From positions 806,001 to 870,000 of the forward strand of contig JABYQQ010000019.1 in assembly GCA_022605405.1 (NCBI GenBank): 64,000 nucleotides of DNA, in the 5' to 3' direction. The notes beneath the pieces are model-generated. The model worked only from the letters and a program-made list of their open reading frames with translations, ran no database searches and had not been told where the DNA came from. Shown here piece by piece: positions 32,809 through 45,666 of the stretch. Made by a program: the position numbers and the translations under genes. The stretch comes from Earliella scabrosa (Eukaryota > Basidiomycota > Agaricomycetes > Polyporales > Polyporaceae). Position 1 is the stretch's first letter. Each line of letters starts with the position of its first letter.

Positions 32809-35329
32809 GTCGTAGGAATGGTGGTTGTGCATACTGACGGTTGGTTGGGTCTTTAAAGGAGGCATTATCGGGCCCGGGCGGGGTGTGGGCCGGGGGGTGC
32901 GGCAATGCTGAACACTGTTACGCTGCTACGTAAAGCATCGAGCTCCTGTAACATGTAAAATCAATTACGCGCCTCATGCTTAAACATAGCCGGCCGCGAG
33001 GAGGTCAGACACATCAGGTCCGACGCGTCCGCCACACTCTGGACGCAGCAAGAGGGAAAGGGTACTCACCTACCCTACACCATTGGGTATTGGAGCGAAG
33101 TTGAGGTTGTCAACTATGCTCGGCTGCACTGGAGAGGAGTGATTGCCGTTTCAGGACGCCGGCACCCGCCCGAAGCCGGTGTGAGGAGACGAGGGCGAAC
33201 GGACTCGGAGCCGATGCTGTGAGCTTCTCCTGGTGCTCGGTGGCTGGGCGTGAGCCATCCGAGGCCGAGCGCCGATGTCCGACAATACCATGCGTTCAGA
33301 CGCCGCTGTCCGACAAAACTATGCAGCTGCATGAATGATTGGAAGTTTGAACGGTGACCTCTTGAATTGGTGTCCGTGCGACGTCGCACAGGGTTAAGTG
33401 GCATGAGCGTCAAATTGATGACGCTTCTGCAGCGCTGGATCAGTATGATTGGCGGGATCTGGGATACAACTCACAAGTACGAGGCTCAGAGAATATCGGG
33501 TAAGCCTAGACCAGCTATCGATATGACACCATCGGAGCATATACTACTCCATAGAGTGAGTAGGAAGAGACAAACTCAGTAGAACTCGTGACTGGCATGG
33601 TGCTAAATTTTCCAGTTAGGTTTCGCCTGCGCGATCATGCTTGGAATTCGTTTACACGGACGTGTCTCGTAGGCGCCTCAAGCGGTGTGAAGTATCCCGC
33701 ACAGAGTCGGGGCCGAGAACCAGACTCCAGGAACTAGACAGAAGGGGATAGTGGTGGGAGGAAACCAACCAAGGATCCGAGCGCCTCGGCGTTCAGCGGG
33801 GTCCACGAGTTGAACTGGTTCGAATGAAATCGAACTGATCACGCGGTCATATTAGACGCCCGACTGGATCTAGGCCCGGGGCTCCTTAGCGGCTTTGCTA
33901 CGTTGCACCCCCACTGCGAACTTCAGGCTGGCCGCCGTCATTCAGTATCCTCCAGACTATGTAGGCTGTTGAAATTCGCGAACAACCCTTCAATCACTTG
34001 GCTATGGTCTATCAATGAACCTTGCGCGAGGGGTCACAGCGCTGCGTTGAGTGACTTTCAAGACAACGCTTTTCCTCCGGGATGATTACGCGCATAAGCT
34101 GACCATCGATCGACAACGGTAGTACGACTACCAGTAGTCGAGGTGCGCAACGCTAGATCCGCGTAGAGTGCCAGCACGGATCTATCTCTACCCCGTTTTC
34201 ACACATTCGCGCGTCTCTGGGCGACGTCCCCTCACTGTGCACATCTCACTCCTATCCACCTCTCGCGCTCACAGACCATGTTCATTCATACTGTGAGCTT
34301 CATTGAATGGTATTTCGAGTACGATATCTCTTCGTCGTCGGACCCGTCGTGACATTTGCTCTCCGCGTGACAGAAGTTCTTGCGCCCACATTGCAACCTC
34401 GAGTCGTCGACCACTCCGTCGCGGGCAACTGCCGCCCTGCCTGCCGAAGACGGTCGCGCCTTGAAAGCTTGAACATCGCACCATGCATCGGTACGCCCCA
34501 CCGCCGCAGCTCATCATTCACCGTGGGCTGACAGGCACTGGCAGCGCGCTTTTCAAGGCTCACGATCGCGCCGCCGCCAGCAAGACGTGTGCTATTGTGC
34601 ATGCTGCCCGGGGTGCGACATTCTGCGGTAAGTTCAGTCTCCCGGATTGGGTCACCCCGGCAGATCGTTGTCAATGGTCATCGTGGACCATTCGCTTAGA
34701 TTTCGGCTCGCTTGGTCTCTACTACATAACTTGGAAGGGAGCGCTCATAGTAGGACCTGGAGTCGTGAAGGCCAGACGTGCGCAGTTGCGGTTGTCATGC
34801 GTGTGGCATTTAAGCGTTCCGCTTCCCAGCCCAGAGGCGCTCCACAAAGCAACTATCGCATGGATTCTAGTGCGCTCTTTCCGCAGCTCGACGTGGAGAT
34901 ATGCGCACATCGCAGGACCAAAATCCCTTCGACGGTTTCAGGGTTTGTCAGACAGTTATACTCACAATCTTGAGTTGTCGCTGATCACACTCCGTCTCAG
35001 ACGAGCGCTAGGGAACGTGCAGCTCTAGCTCTACGAGTAGCTCGGCTTGGGGATTGCCATGTTCGAACCCCCAATTACTTACAACGCTCAGCAGAAATGC
35101 GCAGACGGTCCTTGACCTCCACCCTAGCCATTGCGGCTGATAGTAGCGCTCCGAGGAGGAGAAGGTGTGTGGACAAGTATGTTCGGTCTCTCAGACGACG
35201 ATATAGCTCCCGTATCCTACTGTTCAATATGCGTAGGGATTGGCACAATAGGGGCGCAAACAAGGGGGGCGCAGTTTCGGCGTATACATTCACCGCAATT
35301 GCCCAATCAGGCTGTACAACTGACACAGA
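32809..35329. other. No convincing gene
   Basis: 2.5 kb between two minus-strand F-box genes. The longest frame (34483-35028, plus) has no family features and no conserved partner in the window. I see no repeat or RNA. Confidence 0.4.
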
Positions 35330-36695
35330 CTAGAGCAGGAAATGGCGGCTCGTCCGCGCTGAGATGGCGACGTCGATACCAGCCTCCTCGAAAGCCGTGA
35401 ACAACCCTCGCGCTGCGGCAACCCTCTCATCAGAGTCATAGCCGTCTAGGAGCGTTGAGCCCCCGTAGTGTGTCATCTCCTCGAACCCGACCGCGAGACT
35501 GGTGAAGTCGGGGTACCGCGACTTGTCGCCGACGGCCTGCGCAAGTGCCGACCACGCATCTCCGCAAAGACCAAGGCTTTCCACCGTGCAGAGGAGATAG
35601 AAGGTGAGGGACTGGAGGTGTGGAAGGGGTACGGTCGGACGCGAGAGGATGGCAGACAGCGACTCGAGGAAGAAGGGTGAGATAAGCGGTTTCGGGTCCT
35701 TGTAGTTGGCACGCGTGGCTCGGGCGAAGGTCGGCTTTCCATCGTATCTGATCACGAGCGTGCGCAGAAGGGGACACCCGAGCAACACGGCGTAGAAGTC
35801 CGTGATCGTATCACCTAAGATACGATGAGAGGGAGCGTGAGCAATGCGCAGGATCGTCTAAGACGAACTAGGACCTACGGAGTTGGTGCTCTCCAAGGCC
35901 CTCGTAGAACCCAAAGCCATGGCCGAAGACGTCATTGAGACTGAAGGCGTAGTGCGTCAGAGAGGCGGATATGGCGGGGAGTAAAGGCAGCCAGGTCTGG
36001 GTGAGGGCTGGGCCGTCGAGGAGCTCCAGCGAGGTCAGCGCTGAGAGCTCCCCCATGCCACCTAACTCCTTAGCCAACGCGAAGGAGTGGACCTGCTTGG
36101 TACCAGGACGACAGTGGAGGTCGATTACGGCAAGTCCTTTGAGGGCATGTGGGCGATTGGAGGCAGCGGGTACAGCGGGAGGTTCAGTGGGAGCAATCCA
36201 CACCGGTTCGGGTCCTCGGTTCGGAATCTCCAACTTCTCGACAGTGAGATACTCTAGAGAAGGGAATGCGGCCAAACAGGCCCGCGCAAGGTCAATCAGG
36301 GAGTCGTATGTGAACAGTGTGATCTTCAAGGAGCGGACGTTGACGAGATGCGATAATTGAGCGAAATATTGATCGTCCCAGCTGCCACGCGGGTTGGTAG
36401 CGATTAGAACGAGAAGGTCCCCATGCGATCCGCGTGGACCAAGGAGGCATAGATTCTGAGTATAAAGTGCTATGCGTGGGTTAACGCGAACCAATTCGTC
36501 GTACTGGCGACGACGATGCATAGTATCCTCGACACGGTCCGAATAGGGGAGTGTGATGTCCGCAAAGAGATTGTGATGAGCTCGCGGCGTCCAATCCCGA
36601 CAAACGGCCGCACAGTTCGCAAGCGCTTCAGGGCAGCCTTGAAGACAGTCGATGATGTTGTCAACGACGTCTTGCATGATACGCGGGGGAGACAT
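35330..36695 (-). CDS. F-box/LRR-like protein 4
   Basis: Exons 36695-35879 and 35814-35330 encode 433 residues. The F-box runs from about residue 6 (MQDVVDNIIDCLQGCPEALA, CAAVCRDWTPRAHHNLFADI). LRR-like stretches follow (LVNVRSLKITLFTYDSL, LSALTSLELLDG), then the shared C-terminal block ISPFFLESLSAIL, CTVESLGLCGDAW and RYPDFTSLAVGFEEM. Phase-1 intron. Closest in the window to the gene at 24342. Confidence 0.86.
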
Positions 36696-37407
36696 TGCGA
36701 TTGATTAGGACTCTTGAGTGACGGCAATGTCAGCGGTGTGTAGTTCTAGATGAGTCGTCGATGCACAGAGCGCTTGGTTAGAACAGCCATGCGCCCACTG
36801 AAGGCCGTACTTGATAGTGCTTACATGTAGCTTTGGATTCAGTCAGTGGTGCAGAGCGGGGATGTGGTAGACAGGAGGACACAGGAGAGCGAGGACAGTT
36901 AATTGTGACAAAGTCACTCGTGACGGCGGGATTGCCTGATATACTCAAACCGCGAGCAGTGATCGTTACACACACTCGAGACTGGCAGCCTCAAGCACGA
37001 TACACAGTTGGCTTCGCTTCACGGCGGTTTCATTAGGACTGCACGAGCATTCCACGAGTGCAGTCAGTCCGATATTAAAGTTGTGAGGTAAGACACTTCC
37101 AGCATCATCGTGCTCGGCGTTTGCCAACAATCCCTCACGAACCGACCTGATTTTGAGGTACTGTGGGCTATGATCCAATGACGACTGCACCCAAAACGGT
37201 GGTCTAAGTGTAGCGTCGAAGTCCAAATTAATCGCAATGAGATAAAAATGTCCAATGTCCATCGTCGTGATTTCCAGCTCCGAGTCATGTCCGCTTTCCT
37301 CAGCCTTCCTGACCTCGTCACCCTTCACCCGCCCTCGCGCCTTCGTCCTCTCCCTAAGCACAGTTACGGTGCCATGCGTACCCTTGAGAGTGCGCACTGC
37401 GGATTGC
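36696..37407. other. Intergenic, no gene seen
   Basis: About 700 bp. Open frames on both strands lack family features. Confidence 0.4.
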
Positions 37408-38554
37408 CTAGAACGCACTCGAGGCCGGGAAGTCCGACGCGACTACGGAAGAGGGAGGGAGAACCGACGATCCTGGGAAGTCGGTGGCAATCACAGACGA
37501 GAGGATGACCGATGAAGCGGGGAAGTCCGATGCGATGACGGAAGAGGGAGGAATGACCGACGTTGCAGGGAAGTCAGAGACAACCACCGACGAAACTGGG
37601 AAATCCGACGCAATGACGGACGACGGAGGGATGACCGACGAAACGGGGAAATCCGACGCGACGACGGACGACGGAGGGAGGACGGACGACACTGGGAAGT
37701 CGGACGCCACCACGGATGAAGGAAAGACGACCGAGCTCGGGTACGGGTCGTAGCACGAGGCGGGATAGTCCGTTGCGAAGACGCTGCTCTCCACAGCCGT
37801 GCCGGTCGCAAACACGCTGCTCTCCACAGCAGTGCCCGTGGCAAACACGCTGCTCTCCACAGCGGTGCCCGTGGCAAATACGCTGCTCGCGACAACGGTC
37901 CCCGTGGCGAACACACTGCTGACCACAGCCGTGCCCGTCGCAAACACGCTAGAGCACACCGCGACTCCCGTCGGGTAGTACACGCTCAGGCTGCTGTTCA
38001 CGAACGTGTAGCTTGGCTGAGAGACGCACGGGAGCGGCGCGGCGACGGGGATCGACGAGGGTACAACAGACGAGTGGATGTGGCTGTGGTCGTGATGGGG
38101 AAGGGACTGGGGGATGCCGGACCCGATCGGCGGGCACGCAGACGGGCCGGGCGTGGGCGCGACGGTCGTGAGCGGATGCGTGTACGGGATTGAGATCGGG
38201 ATACTGGAGGGGAAGAGGGTGCCTGATCCAGAACCGGAGACGTCGGACGCATGAGGGTGGGTGTTGAACGAGAAGGAAGACGAGACGTCAGAGGCATGTG
38301 GGTGCGTATTGAATGAGGTCGCGGGGGGCTCTGTCGGACGGGTCGTCGGGATGCTGATAGTTGTCGGGAAGAGCGTCGTCGAGGGCAGGACGCTGCTGAC
38401 GATCTCGGACGGTGCGATACTCGAGCGGCCTTGGAGAGGAGCGGCGAGACCTGATGCCATAGAGTCAGTCACAAGGCTAGCATGAGTCGGCAGGAGGACG
38501 ACACATACCAGATCCGACGAGGACGGCGGTGAAGACGAAGCTGGAGACGAACAT
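37408..38554 (-). CDS. Repeat-rich secreted Ser/Thr protein
   Basis: Exons 38554-38509 and 38450-37408 encode 362 residues. A signal peptide (MFVSSFVFTAVLVGSGLA) is split by a phase-1 intron. The mature protein is dominated by Ser, Thr, Pro and Val. It holds about six copies of an 11-residue repeat like SSVFATGTAVE, then a second array built on a 16-residue unit like PPSSVIASDFPVSSVI, with one shortened unit. A single Cys-containing linker (YPASCYDPYPSS) separates the arrays. The composition suggests a heavily O-glycosylated wall or extracellular protein. No GPI-type hydrophobic tail is present at the C-terminus (DFPASSAF). Array length is likely to vary between strains. Confidence 0.72.
37425..37725 (-). 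repeat. 48-bp coding repeat array
   Basis: Imperfect tandem units of 48 nt (16 codons) with one 30-nt unit, inside the secreted Ser/Thr protein. All unit lengths are multiples of three, so the frame is preserved. Confidence 0.7.
37772..37969 (-). repeat. 33-bp coding repeat array
   Basis: Six consecutive 33-nt units (11 codons) of the pattern SSVFATGTAVE. The rightmost units are the most diverged, as expected if the middle of the array is being homogenised. Confidence 0.8.
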
Positions 38555-39723
38555 TCTTGGAATGAGAAGGCGTAACAAAAAGGTGTCTCGAAGCGACGAA
38601 ATATTAGGTGATGAGGCAGAGGAAGCAGAGGTCGGGGGAGCCTGAAGACTGGCCCTCTATACCCTTGTACATTATATACCAGGTCGATACGGAGATGAGC
38701 CAAAGCAGTGAGGGTTGGTGAGGTGTATCCGTGCCCTGCTACACGTTCCACATGGGCGGTCGAGAAGTGAACCGGCGGACGCAGGCCGTGCCCGCGGACA
38801 TTCAGTTCTGCTCCAAGCCGCTTCTCGTGTGCTGCGGTCCAATCCATTACCACAGCCCAAAGCCCGCAACTCAATGCGACAGGCTGTGAGGACCGTCGCG
38901 AGCGGGCTGTTCTGCCCGTCCACTGGCTTCAATCCGCAGCACGGAGGCGCGCCTATGAGCATGGGCAACACGGAGGCTAACTATAGTTTCGCACCTATCT
39001 GATCATTGAATGGTGCTCAAATTCATAAAGCGACGGAAAAGGCTAGAGGAGGGGCCAAGACCGAGAATCGAAGAGCGTGGGTGATGACATCGGAGGAGGA
39101 AGTTTTGCCTCTGTGAATAGCTTCCGTGAGCTTAGGCTGTGGTTCTCTGGGGTTGCGGCGGGTCATCCAATTATTCTGATGTCAGATAATCCACAAGCCG
39201 TACCGTATAAGTCACGCGCTGCAAGCCCACCAAACTGGACGCGAAAGCGGGTCGGACAAGTTCAACTGCAAGTGACTCATTGTCGAAGTCCGTCACCATG
39301 TGTAGCGCGACAACAATCACTGCCTCTGATATTCCAAGCCGCAGCTCCAACGGTCTTGACTGGCGACAGGAAAAGTTTCAATGGATGGCGTAGTAGCCGG
39401 CCTCGCCGCTGTCAAGAGGGATTCAATAAGGAGGGCGCATTCATCCACGAAGTGAATACTTGGACTCACCGCCTATACACGTCACCAGTTGTCTGAGAGA
39501 CATCGAAAATGCCTCTACACAGCACCAGGAGCATAAAGTGTATGTAACCAAGTCCCTGAGTCGCTCCGGAAGGGGCGTCGTGACTCGTCAAGTTGAACAG
39601 CCTGCGGCCCAGGGACAGGGCGCTCCGAACCGTGACGTGACAGACGCGTGCTGTCACAGTGTGACGCTACGCGCCATGAACCAGTTTCCAGGGGAGACTC
39701 CCTTGATTCTCTCCCTCGACATC
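38555..39723. other. Intergenic, no gene seen
   Basis: 1.2 kb between the divergently oriented secreted protein and F-box gene 5. An open extension upstream of 39724 includes an in-frame ATG at 39676. It is not used because the tandem paralogue starts at the equivalent of 39724. Confidence 0.4.
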
Positions 39724-41063
39724 ATGACCTGTGAATACGTGCCGCAGGATATCTGCGACCATGTCATCGACTTCCTCGCAGACGATAAACAGTCTCTTTC
39801 CAGCTGCGCTCTCGTCTGCCGTGACTGGCGACCTCGATCCCAGTACCATTTCTTCGCCGATATCACCTTGATCATCCAGATCGACTCCATATCGAATCGA
39901 CAAATGCGCTTCGAGCAAGTCTTGCGAGGTCGCCCGGAGGTTGCGCTTCATGTACGCTCCCTAACCGTCCTCGCACACCTCCAAGTGCACAACTTCCCGT
40001 TTATCCCATGGCCGGGGCAATTCCCCGTTGACTTCTCCCTCTTCCCACGTCTTCGGGCATTGACCCTTGACCAATTTCTCTTCGACTCTCCTCTCGATTT
40101 CTTGCCCATCATGCGTTCCATCCCATCGCTTGAAGAATTGTGCCTCAAAAACGTATGGCTACCACGCAGACGGCCCGGGGCTTTGCCCCTCGAAGAGGCT
40201 CTCGCACGTATCGACCTGAGCCCTATCCGACCACTCAGGGTCTTGCGCTTCAGTCAATCATACCCCCCCTTTGCGGAAGATCACTACACGCTTCTCGCAG
40301 TCGCGCTTCATCGAACGCGTGCTCTCAGAAAGCTCACCACACTGGAACTCCTCACGAAAACGTCCAGGTTGAATGGGTGGTTCTCCTCCCTGCCCGAGCT
40401 CGGGAAGCAGCTCATCCACCTTTCCTTGTACGTAGCAGACGTTCAGGATAGCTGGATCACAGACATACTTCGTACGTCCCGCATCCTTAGCTTACTCGAT
40501 GGTCATCCTGACTGATGCTTCCTATCTTCCCCCGTTTCCCAACAGAAGAGACCATATCAACAGTGTGTCAGACTCTCACGGCTTTGCGTTCGCTCGCCTT
40601 CAGATTCGACGCGACGCGCAAATTAATGTTCTTCACGGAGGACCCCGACAATACAAGCGATGTCTGCCACGTATCCCCGTTCTTCTTGGAGACCCTTGCA
40701 GACGCCCTCTCCGAGTCCCCCGCCAATGCTGGTCGGACCACACTCCCCCTTCTCGAGCAACTCTCACTCCATCTCATTTGCACTGTCGAGAGCTTCATGC
40801 CGTGCGAACAGGCGTGCACGAATCTTGCGCGCGTCCTTACCGGTCAGGGTCGATACCCAGCGTTTGCGCGACTGTCCATCGAGTTCGAGGAATTCTTGAA
40901 TCGGGGAAGATCGCCTGTTGGCGCACGAGAGGAGAGGCAAGGGGTGGCGCGACAGTTGTTCGGTGCGTTCGAGGATGCGGGGGTGAAGGTCGAGGTCGTC
41001 ATACGCGATAAACAGCTCCCCCTTCCGGACCTACCGTCATTCCTTGCCTTCGACGGTAATTGA
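39724..41063 (+). CDS. F-box/LRR-like protein 5
   Basis: Exons 39724-40471 and 40546-41063 encode 421 residues. The F-box starts at once (MTCEYVPQDICDHVIDFLAD) with CALVCRDWRPRSQYHFFADI. Leucine-rich stretches include FPRLRALTLDQFLF and IPSLEELCLKNVWLP. The C-terminal block has VSPFFLETLADALS and YPAFARLSIEFEEFL. It is a tandem duplicate of the next gene: the F-box, the STEP DFLF-DSPLDFLPIMRSIP region and the C-terminal block align closely, and both have the phase-1 intron with a GTACGT donor. Confidence 0.86.
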
Positions 41064-41503
41064 TAGTCTATCTATTGTCGATCTACCTAGGTTGCGTATC
41101 TCCGCAACTTCGCCCTCATCACGCAATGTGTCCTCAAACGTGCTCAGTTCCAACTGTGTCATCGAAGCTCAGATGCAATTGATCCATCTATCGGTGAGCC
41201 TGTCCCTCATTGACCGTTCAGTTGACAGCAATGCAAACATGTACACTTTCCAAGCCAGGGGACGTGTGGATAACCTGGGACGAGGACCCCAGTTTCCATT
41301 TCTACTCGACATCGATGATGATCAGTCGTACGTGCACTAACTACTGAAGAGTACACTGAACCGTCTTATCAGAACTGATGCAAGGCCGATCTCCATCCTA
41401 AGCTGGTGACCGCACGTTCGGATCTGTCAGCGATTATCGAGGCATAAATACGCTGCATGTTAGTCGTGTGGTCTCTCTCTCTCGTCCAACTCCAGCTAAC
41501 GCC
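41064..41503. other. Intergenic, no gene seen
   Basis: 440 bp between the tandem F-box genes. Nothing recognised. Confidence 0.4.
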
Positions 41504-42833
41504 ATGGCCACTACTTACGTGACACAGGACGTTTATGACCATGTCCTCGACTCTCTCGCAGGGGATAAATCGTCCCTCGCGAGCTGCGCTCTTGTCTGCC
41601 GCGACTGGCGCTCTCGATCCCAGTATCATTTCTTCGCCGATATCACCTTGACCATTCACTCCGATCGTGTATCGGATAGACAGAAGGGCTTTGAAGATGT
41701 TCTGCGAGGTCACCCTCACGTCGCTTCCTATGTGCGATCCCTCACCATTCGCGCTATCCAGCAGAGACACGACCACCTCCCTGTTTCGTGGCCCGGAGGA
41801 TTTCCAGTCGACTTCTCTCGATTCCCCAATCTCCGCGCACTCACATTGTGCGACTTCCTCTTTGTCTCCCCTCTCGACTTCTTCCCTATCATCCGCTCCA
41901 TCCCACTCCTCGAGGAACTCTCCCTCGAAAGGGTGTGGCTCCCGAACAGACGCAGAACCCCCGAGCAACTCCTACCCCTCAAGGAGTCCTTGGCGCGTGC
42001 CGACCTAAGCCCTATCCGGCCTCTCAAGGCCTTGCGATTCAAGCACTACGACATCCGCACCTCCTTCACCGAGGACCAATGCGAGCTCCTCGCAAAGGCG
42101 CTTCTCCGAACCGGCGCGCTCGCCAAGCTCACCACACTGGAGCTGCTATCGAACTCACCCGGGTTCTACGGCTGGTTTCCGTCCCTGCCGAAGATCGGCC
42201 AACGGCTCACGCACTTCGCGTTGTGCGTACCAGACGTGTCCAACTCGATGGCATCCCCGGGGCTGGCAGACATGCTCCGTACGTACAGCTCACGACCATT
42301 GCGACGTTCTATACTAACCGAGTTGTGTCCCATCTTCTCCTTCCTCGCTAGGTGAAGACACGGTGACGTCATGCAAGATCCTTCATTCACTCCCGTCTCT
42401 GCGTTCCCTCGTGTTCTGCTTCGACGGGACACGCACGTTTATGTACGCCAAGCACAGCCGTCGCACCCCATACGTGTCCCCTTTCTTCTTGGAGACCCTC
42501 GCAGACGCGCTCTCAGGCTCAGCCTCCGAAGCGACGCGGCCCACACTTCCGCTCCTCGAGCGACTTTCACTCCATCTCGTATGCACCGTCGAGAGCTTCA
42601 CGCCGTGCATGGAGGCGTGCGCGAAGCTTGCGCACGTCCTCACCGCGGGACGTCGCTACCCGGCGTTTGCGCACCTGGCCGTCGACTTTGAGGAGATATC
42701 GCACCTAGGGAGGTTGGACGTCGGAACGGAAGAGGAGAGGAGAGAGATGGCGCGACGGTTGTTTGGTGCGTTTGAGGACGCTGGAGTGAAGCTCGAGCTT
42801 GCCGTACGGGATAGTCGGGTGATGCTTGTTTGA
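41504..42833 (+). CDS. F-box/LRR-like protein 6
   Basis: Exons 41504-42278 and 42352-42833 encode 418 residues. It begins MATTYVTQDVYDHVLDSLAG, then CALVCRDWRSRSQYHFFADI. LRR-like: FPNLRALTLCDFLF, IPLLEELSLERVWLP. C-terminal block: VSPFFLETLADALS, CTVESFTPCMEAC, RYPAFAHLAVDFEEI. Close tandem paralogue of the preceding gene, same orientation, 440 bp apart. Divergence is highest between the LRR part and the intron, the region expected to contact substrate. Confidence 0.87.
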
Positions 42834-42965
42834 TATACACCTCAAGGACCCATGTGTGTGTGACTAGAATAACTTGAAGGTCTCCTGTCGGACTCCTTGC
42901 TAAGATGTGACGTGATAGCGGCGCTGTGACATCGGCCGTCGGACGAAGCGCCGCTTGCAACTCCC

Positions 42966-44222
42966 ATGTCTACTCCCATGCACCTGTCTGAGACTCCTCC
43001 CCAGCTTCCACCAGAGATCTTCTACAACATCGCGGACAGGCTCTACGACGATGTTACATCTCTCCGCAACTTAGCCTTGGTCTCCCGGGGCTTAGTCAAG
43101 CCCGCTCAGTCGCAGTTGTTTGATCGTATCTCCATCGGAGCCAGATCGCAGGAGCGTTTCGGTCGACTCATCCACGCCAACCAATTCCTCGGCGGATTTG
43201 TTTCTCATCTGGTTATCACGGGCCTGCATGTCACCGAGGACACGAGCCTGCCGCTCGCATATCTCCCCAATCTACGGGCTATCACATTGCGGCTGCTCGT
43301 GTTCAGCACTACGGAGGATATCTTTCGTTTATGCGGCGCAGCTCCCTCCCTCTGCTCCCTGACGTGCTACAACGTGGAAGCGAGGGCCAGGCCCTCAACT
43401 CCAAACAATATTGTGAAGGATCTGCCACCGCTGCAGTCCCTCGTGGTGAAGCATGGAGGCCTTGATCAGGCGACCTTCGTACAACGAGCCCTCGACACAA
43501 ACATGCTTGCTCATCTCCGCTCGCTCGACCTTTCATTCGGTGCGACCGATCAGCACCTCTACTGGGTCCCTATCATTCGCACTGCACGTCACTCACTCCG
43601 CCATCTAAGCATCTCCATGAGCGATGCTGAGATCCCGGCAAATGTCCCGGTTTCGGGGACATTCTGTACGTGTCCATTTGTTCTTGGCTGGTGATCGTAC
43701 CCCCTCATTCATGATATCTTAGCATGTTCGCACGAGTACATGCTCACTGCGCTTCGTTCATTACCCAACCTTGCATCGCTCTGTCTCCGCTATCGTCCCG
43801 ACCCTATGGCCGCGGACCCATCGATGGGCACGCATCAATTCCTCGATATCCTCTGCGAGTTCTTCGAGAGCTCCGAGGTACCCTTACCTGCCCTCGAGAG
43901 CCTCACGCTGCAGATGGTGGACCACGCGCTGCGATCGACACCCGCGGCGGATTGCTGCACTCGGCTTGCGCATGCATTGGTCAACTCAAGTCGTTATCCG
44001 GACTTCGGGCACCTTGGCGTGACCATACAGCCCCATATATGGACAAACCTAGCGGGTGGAGTGTGGTACAGAACAAGACTGACGGACGAGAGACGACAAG
44101 AGCTAATGGAGATGTGGAGGGACGCCTTTGAGGCATTCGAGGGACGGTCCGGGGTAACGTTTGAGGTTTCCGACGTCGACATATCCGCTCCCTTGGATCG
44201 GGCACCCCAGAGAGATGGGTAG
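42966..44222 (+). CDS. F-box/LRR-like protein 7
   Basis: Exons 42966-43665 and 43723-44222 encode 399 residues. The F-box is at about residues 12-50 (PPQLPPEIFYNIADRLYDDV, LALVSRGLVKPAQSQLFDRI). LRR-like: LPNLRAITLRLLVF, LAHLRSLDLSFG, LPNLASLCLRYR, LPALESLTLQMV. The phase-1 intron is kept, but the ISPFFLEAL block is replaced by FLDILCEFFESSE. It is more distant from the tandem pair beside it. It lies only 132 bp downstream of gene 6, so its promoter must be compact. Confidence 0.83.
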
Positions 44223-45344
44223 CGAAATGTGGGTTGTTGTATTTGTCATACCTTGGCCCTTAGACCGACCGTTCACCGATCCGACAGAGAGACCTGCTAC
44301 AGAACATGACGCATCACGCGTTACTTCCCTCCCGACACCAGGCTCAGGAAGCCGTGCTACGGATATCCTCGAGGTCCCTTCCACACGCGCACATCTACCT
44401 GCACACTGCCGTCAGCGAACCCTCGGAATACACTGCGTACCGTGTCCTCCTTGTCCTCAACTGTGGGGTCGCCGCCCCCGAGGTGTCCAAAGTTGAACAT
44501 CATGAGCTTCGCCTCCTCGACGTCCACGCTCATTCGCTCGAACCGGGGGTACCGCGTGCGCGCGAGGAGCGCATCTGCGAGGCGTGTGGCCGGCTCGGCG
44601 CATTGCCTCAGGCTGCATACTATCGAGCACAGCCTGAGCGTGAGATGCTCCAGAACGGGGAGAGGGACTACGGGGGCCGCGAGGGTTTCAGAGAGCTCGG
44701 AGAGGAAGTAAGGGGAGATGCAAGGTGCCCCGGCCAGAGGAGTCGCACTCCCGTAATTCCCCGGGGCGAGAATGTGTCGGGCGACCGCGCTCGAGGTCTC
44801 GTATGCGCGTAGCTCTATGGTGAGCGAGCGAAGGTTGGGGAACTCGCGTAAGATGTCGTAGATGGCACGAATATGCTCTCCTGGATAGACGTCAGCATCT
44901 TCATTGAGTTGGACGTTCAGTCGGTACTCACGCGCAGCTTGGACATTTGCCACAGCGTCGCGCTCATAGTCCTCGCTGAGGCTCACGCCTAGGTGGACTA
45001 GCGTACGAGAGATGGTCGAGAGCATGGGTAGCCACAACCGGGGTTTCATTGCCGCGTAGATCTCCAAGGAGACCAGCCCCTGAAGGTATCCGGCGCCATG
45101 CAACCTATTCCCGAGTGCGAACACGACCTCTGCGTTTCGAGAACGATGGATCGAATCGTCTCCCATGGTGAAGCTGAACTTCTTGAGTGACCGCACTGGT
45201 GCAGGGTAGCCAAGCGCCGGGACAGGGAGATCTACCAAAGGCGGTTCGGGGAGGGGTGGAATGCCGACGATATTCATGGCGTAGCAGAATTGATCGAGCG
45301 TGAACTCCTCCAGGAGCGGAATAGAGGCAATGATGGATGGGATG

Positions 45345-45564
45345 TGTCGGAAGTTGAGCAATTTAGCGCTCGTATTAGTCATCTGTACCCCCCCTATGGT
45401 ATATGCTTAGTCATTCGCTTAGTCATCTCTTACTTAGGTTTTCCTCTTGGACTACGTATGTTTATCTCGAATTTTCCCTACTTAGAGTATATAAACTCGT
45501 GTACATAGTCGTCGTATGCTCGCCAATTTATCCGTTCTCCCTCGAGCCGGTTAAAGTTGCGACA
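45345..45564 (+). repeat. 5' LTR of copy 2
   Basis: 220 bp, TGTCGG to GCGACA, with a TATATAAAC promoter-like motif. Confidence 0.9.
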
Positions 45565-45581
45565 GGTTATGAGCCCTGCGC
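45565..45581 (+). other. Primer-binding site of copy 2
   Basis: GGTTATGAGCCCTGCGC, identical to copy 1 and complementary to the initiator tRNA-Met anticodon arm. Confidence 0.75.
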
Positions 45582-45666
45582 TCAGACCCTAGGCCAGCGA
45601 CATCGGCGCTTCCGCTTATCTCGTCTTCCCGCGCTCGCTTATCTAATCTCGCTCGCCCTCACCGCC

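Noticed and set aside
34483..35028. 181-codon plus-strand frame
   Set aside because: No family features, no TATA or splice support and no paralogue in the window.
39676..39723. Upstream ATG for F-box protein 5
   Set aside because: The tandem paralogue starts at the position equivalent to 39724, directly before the F-box; the extension has no counterpart.
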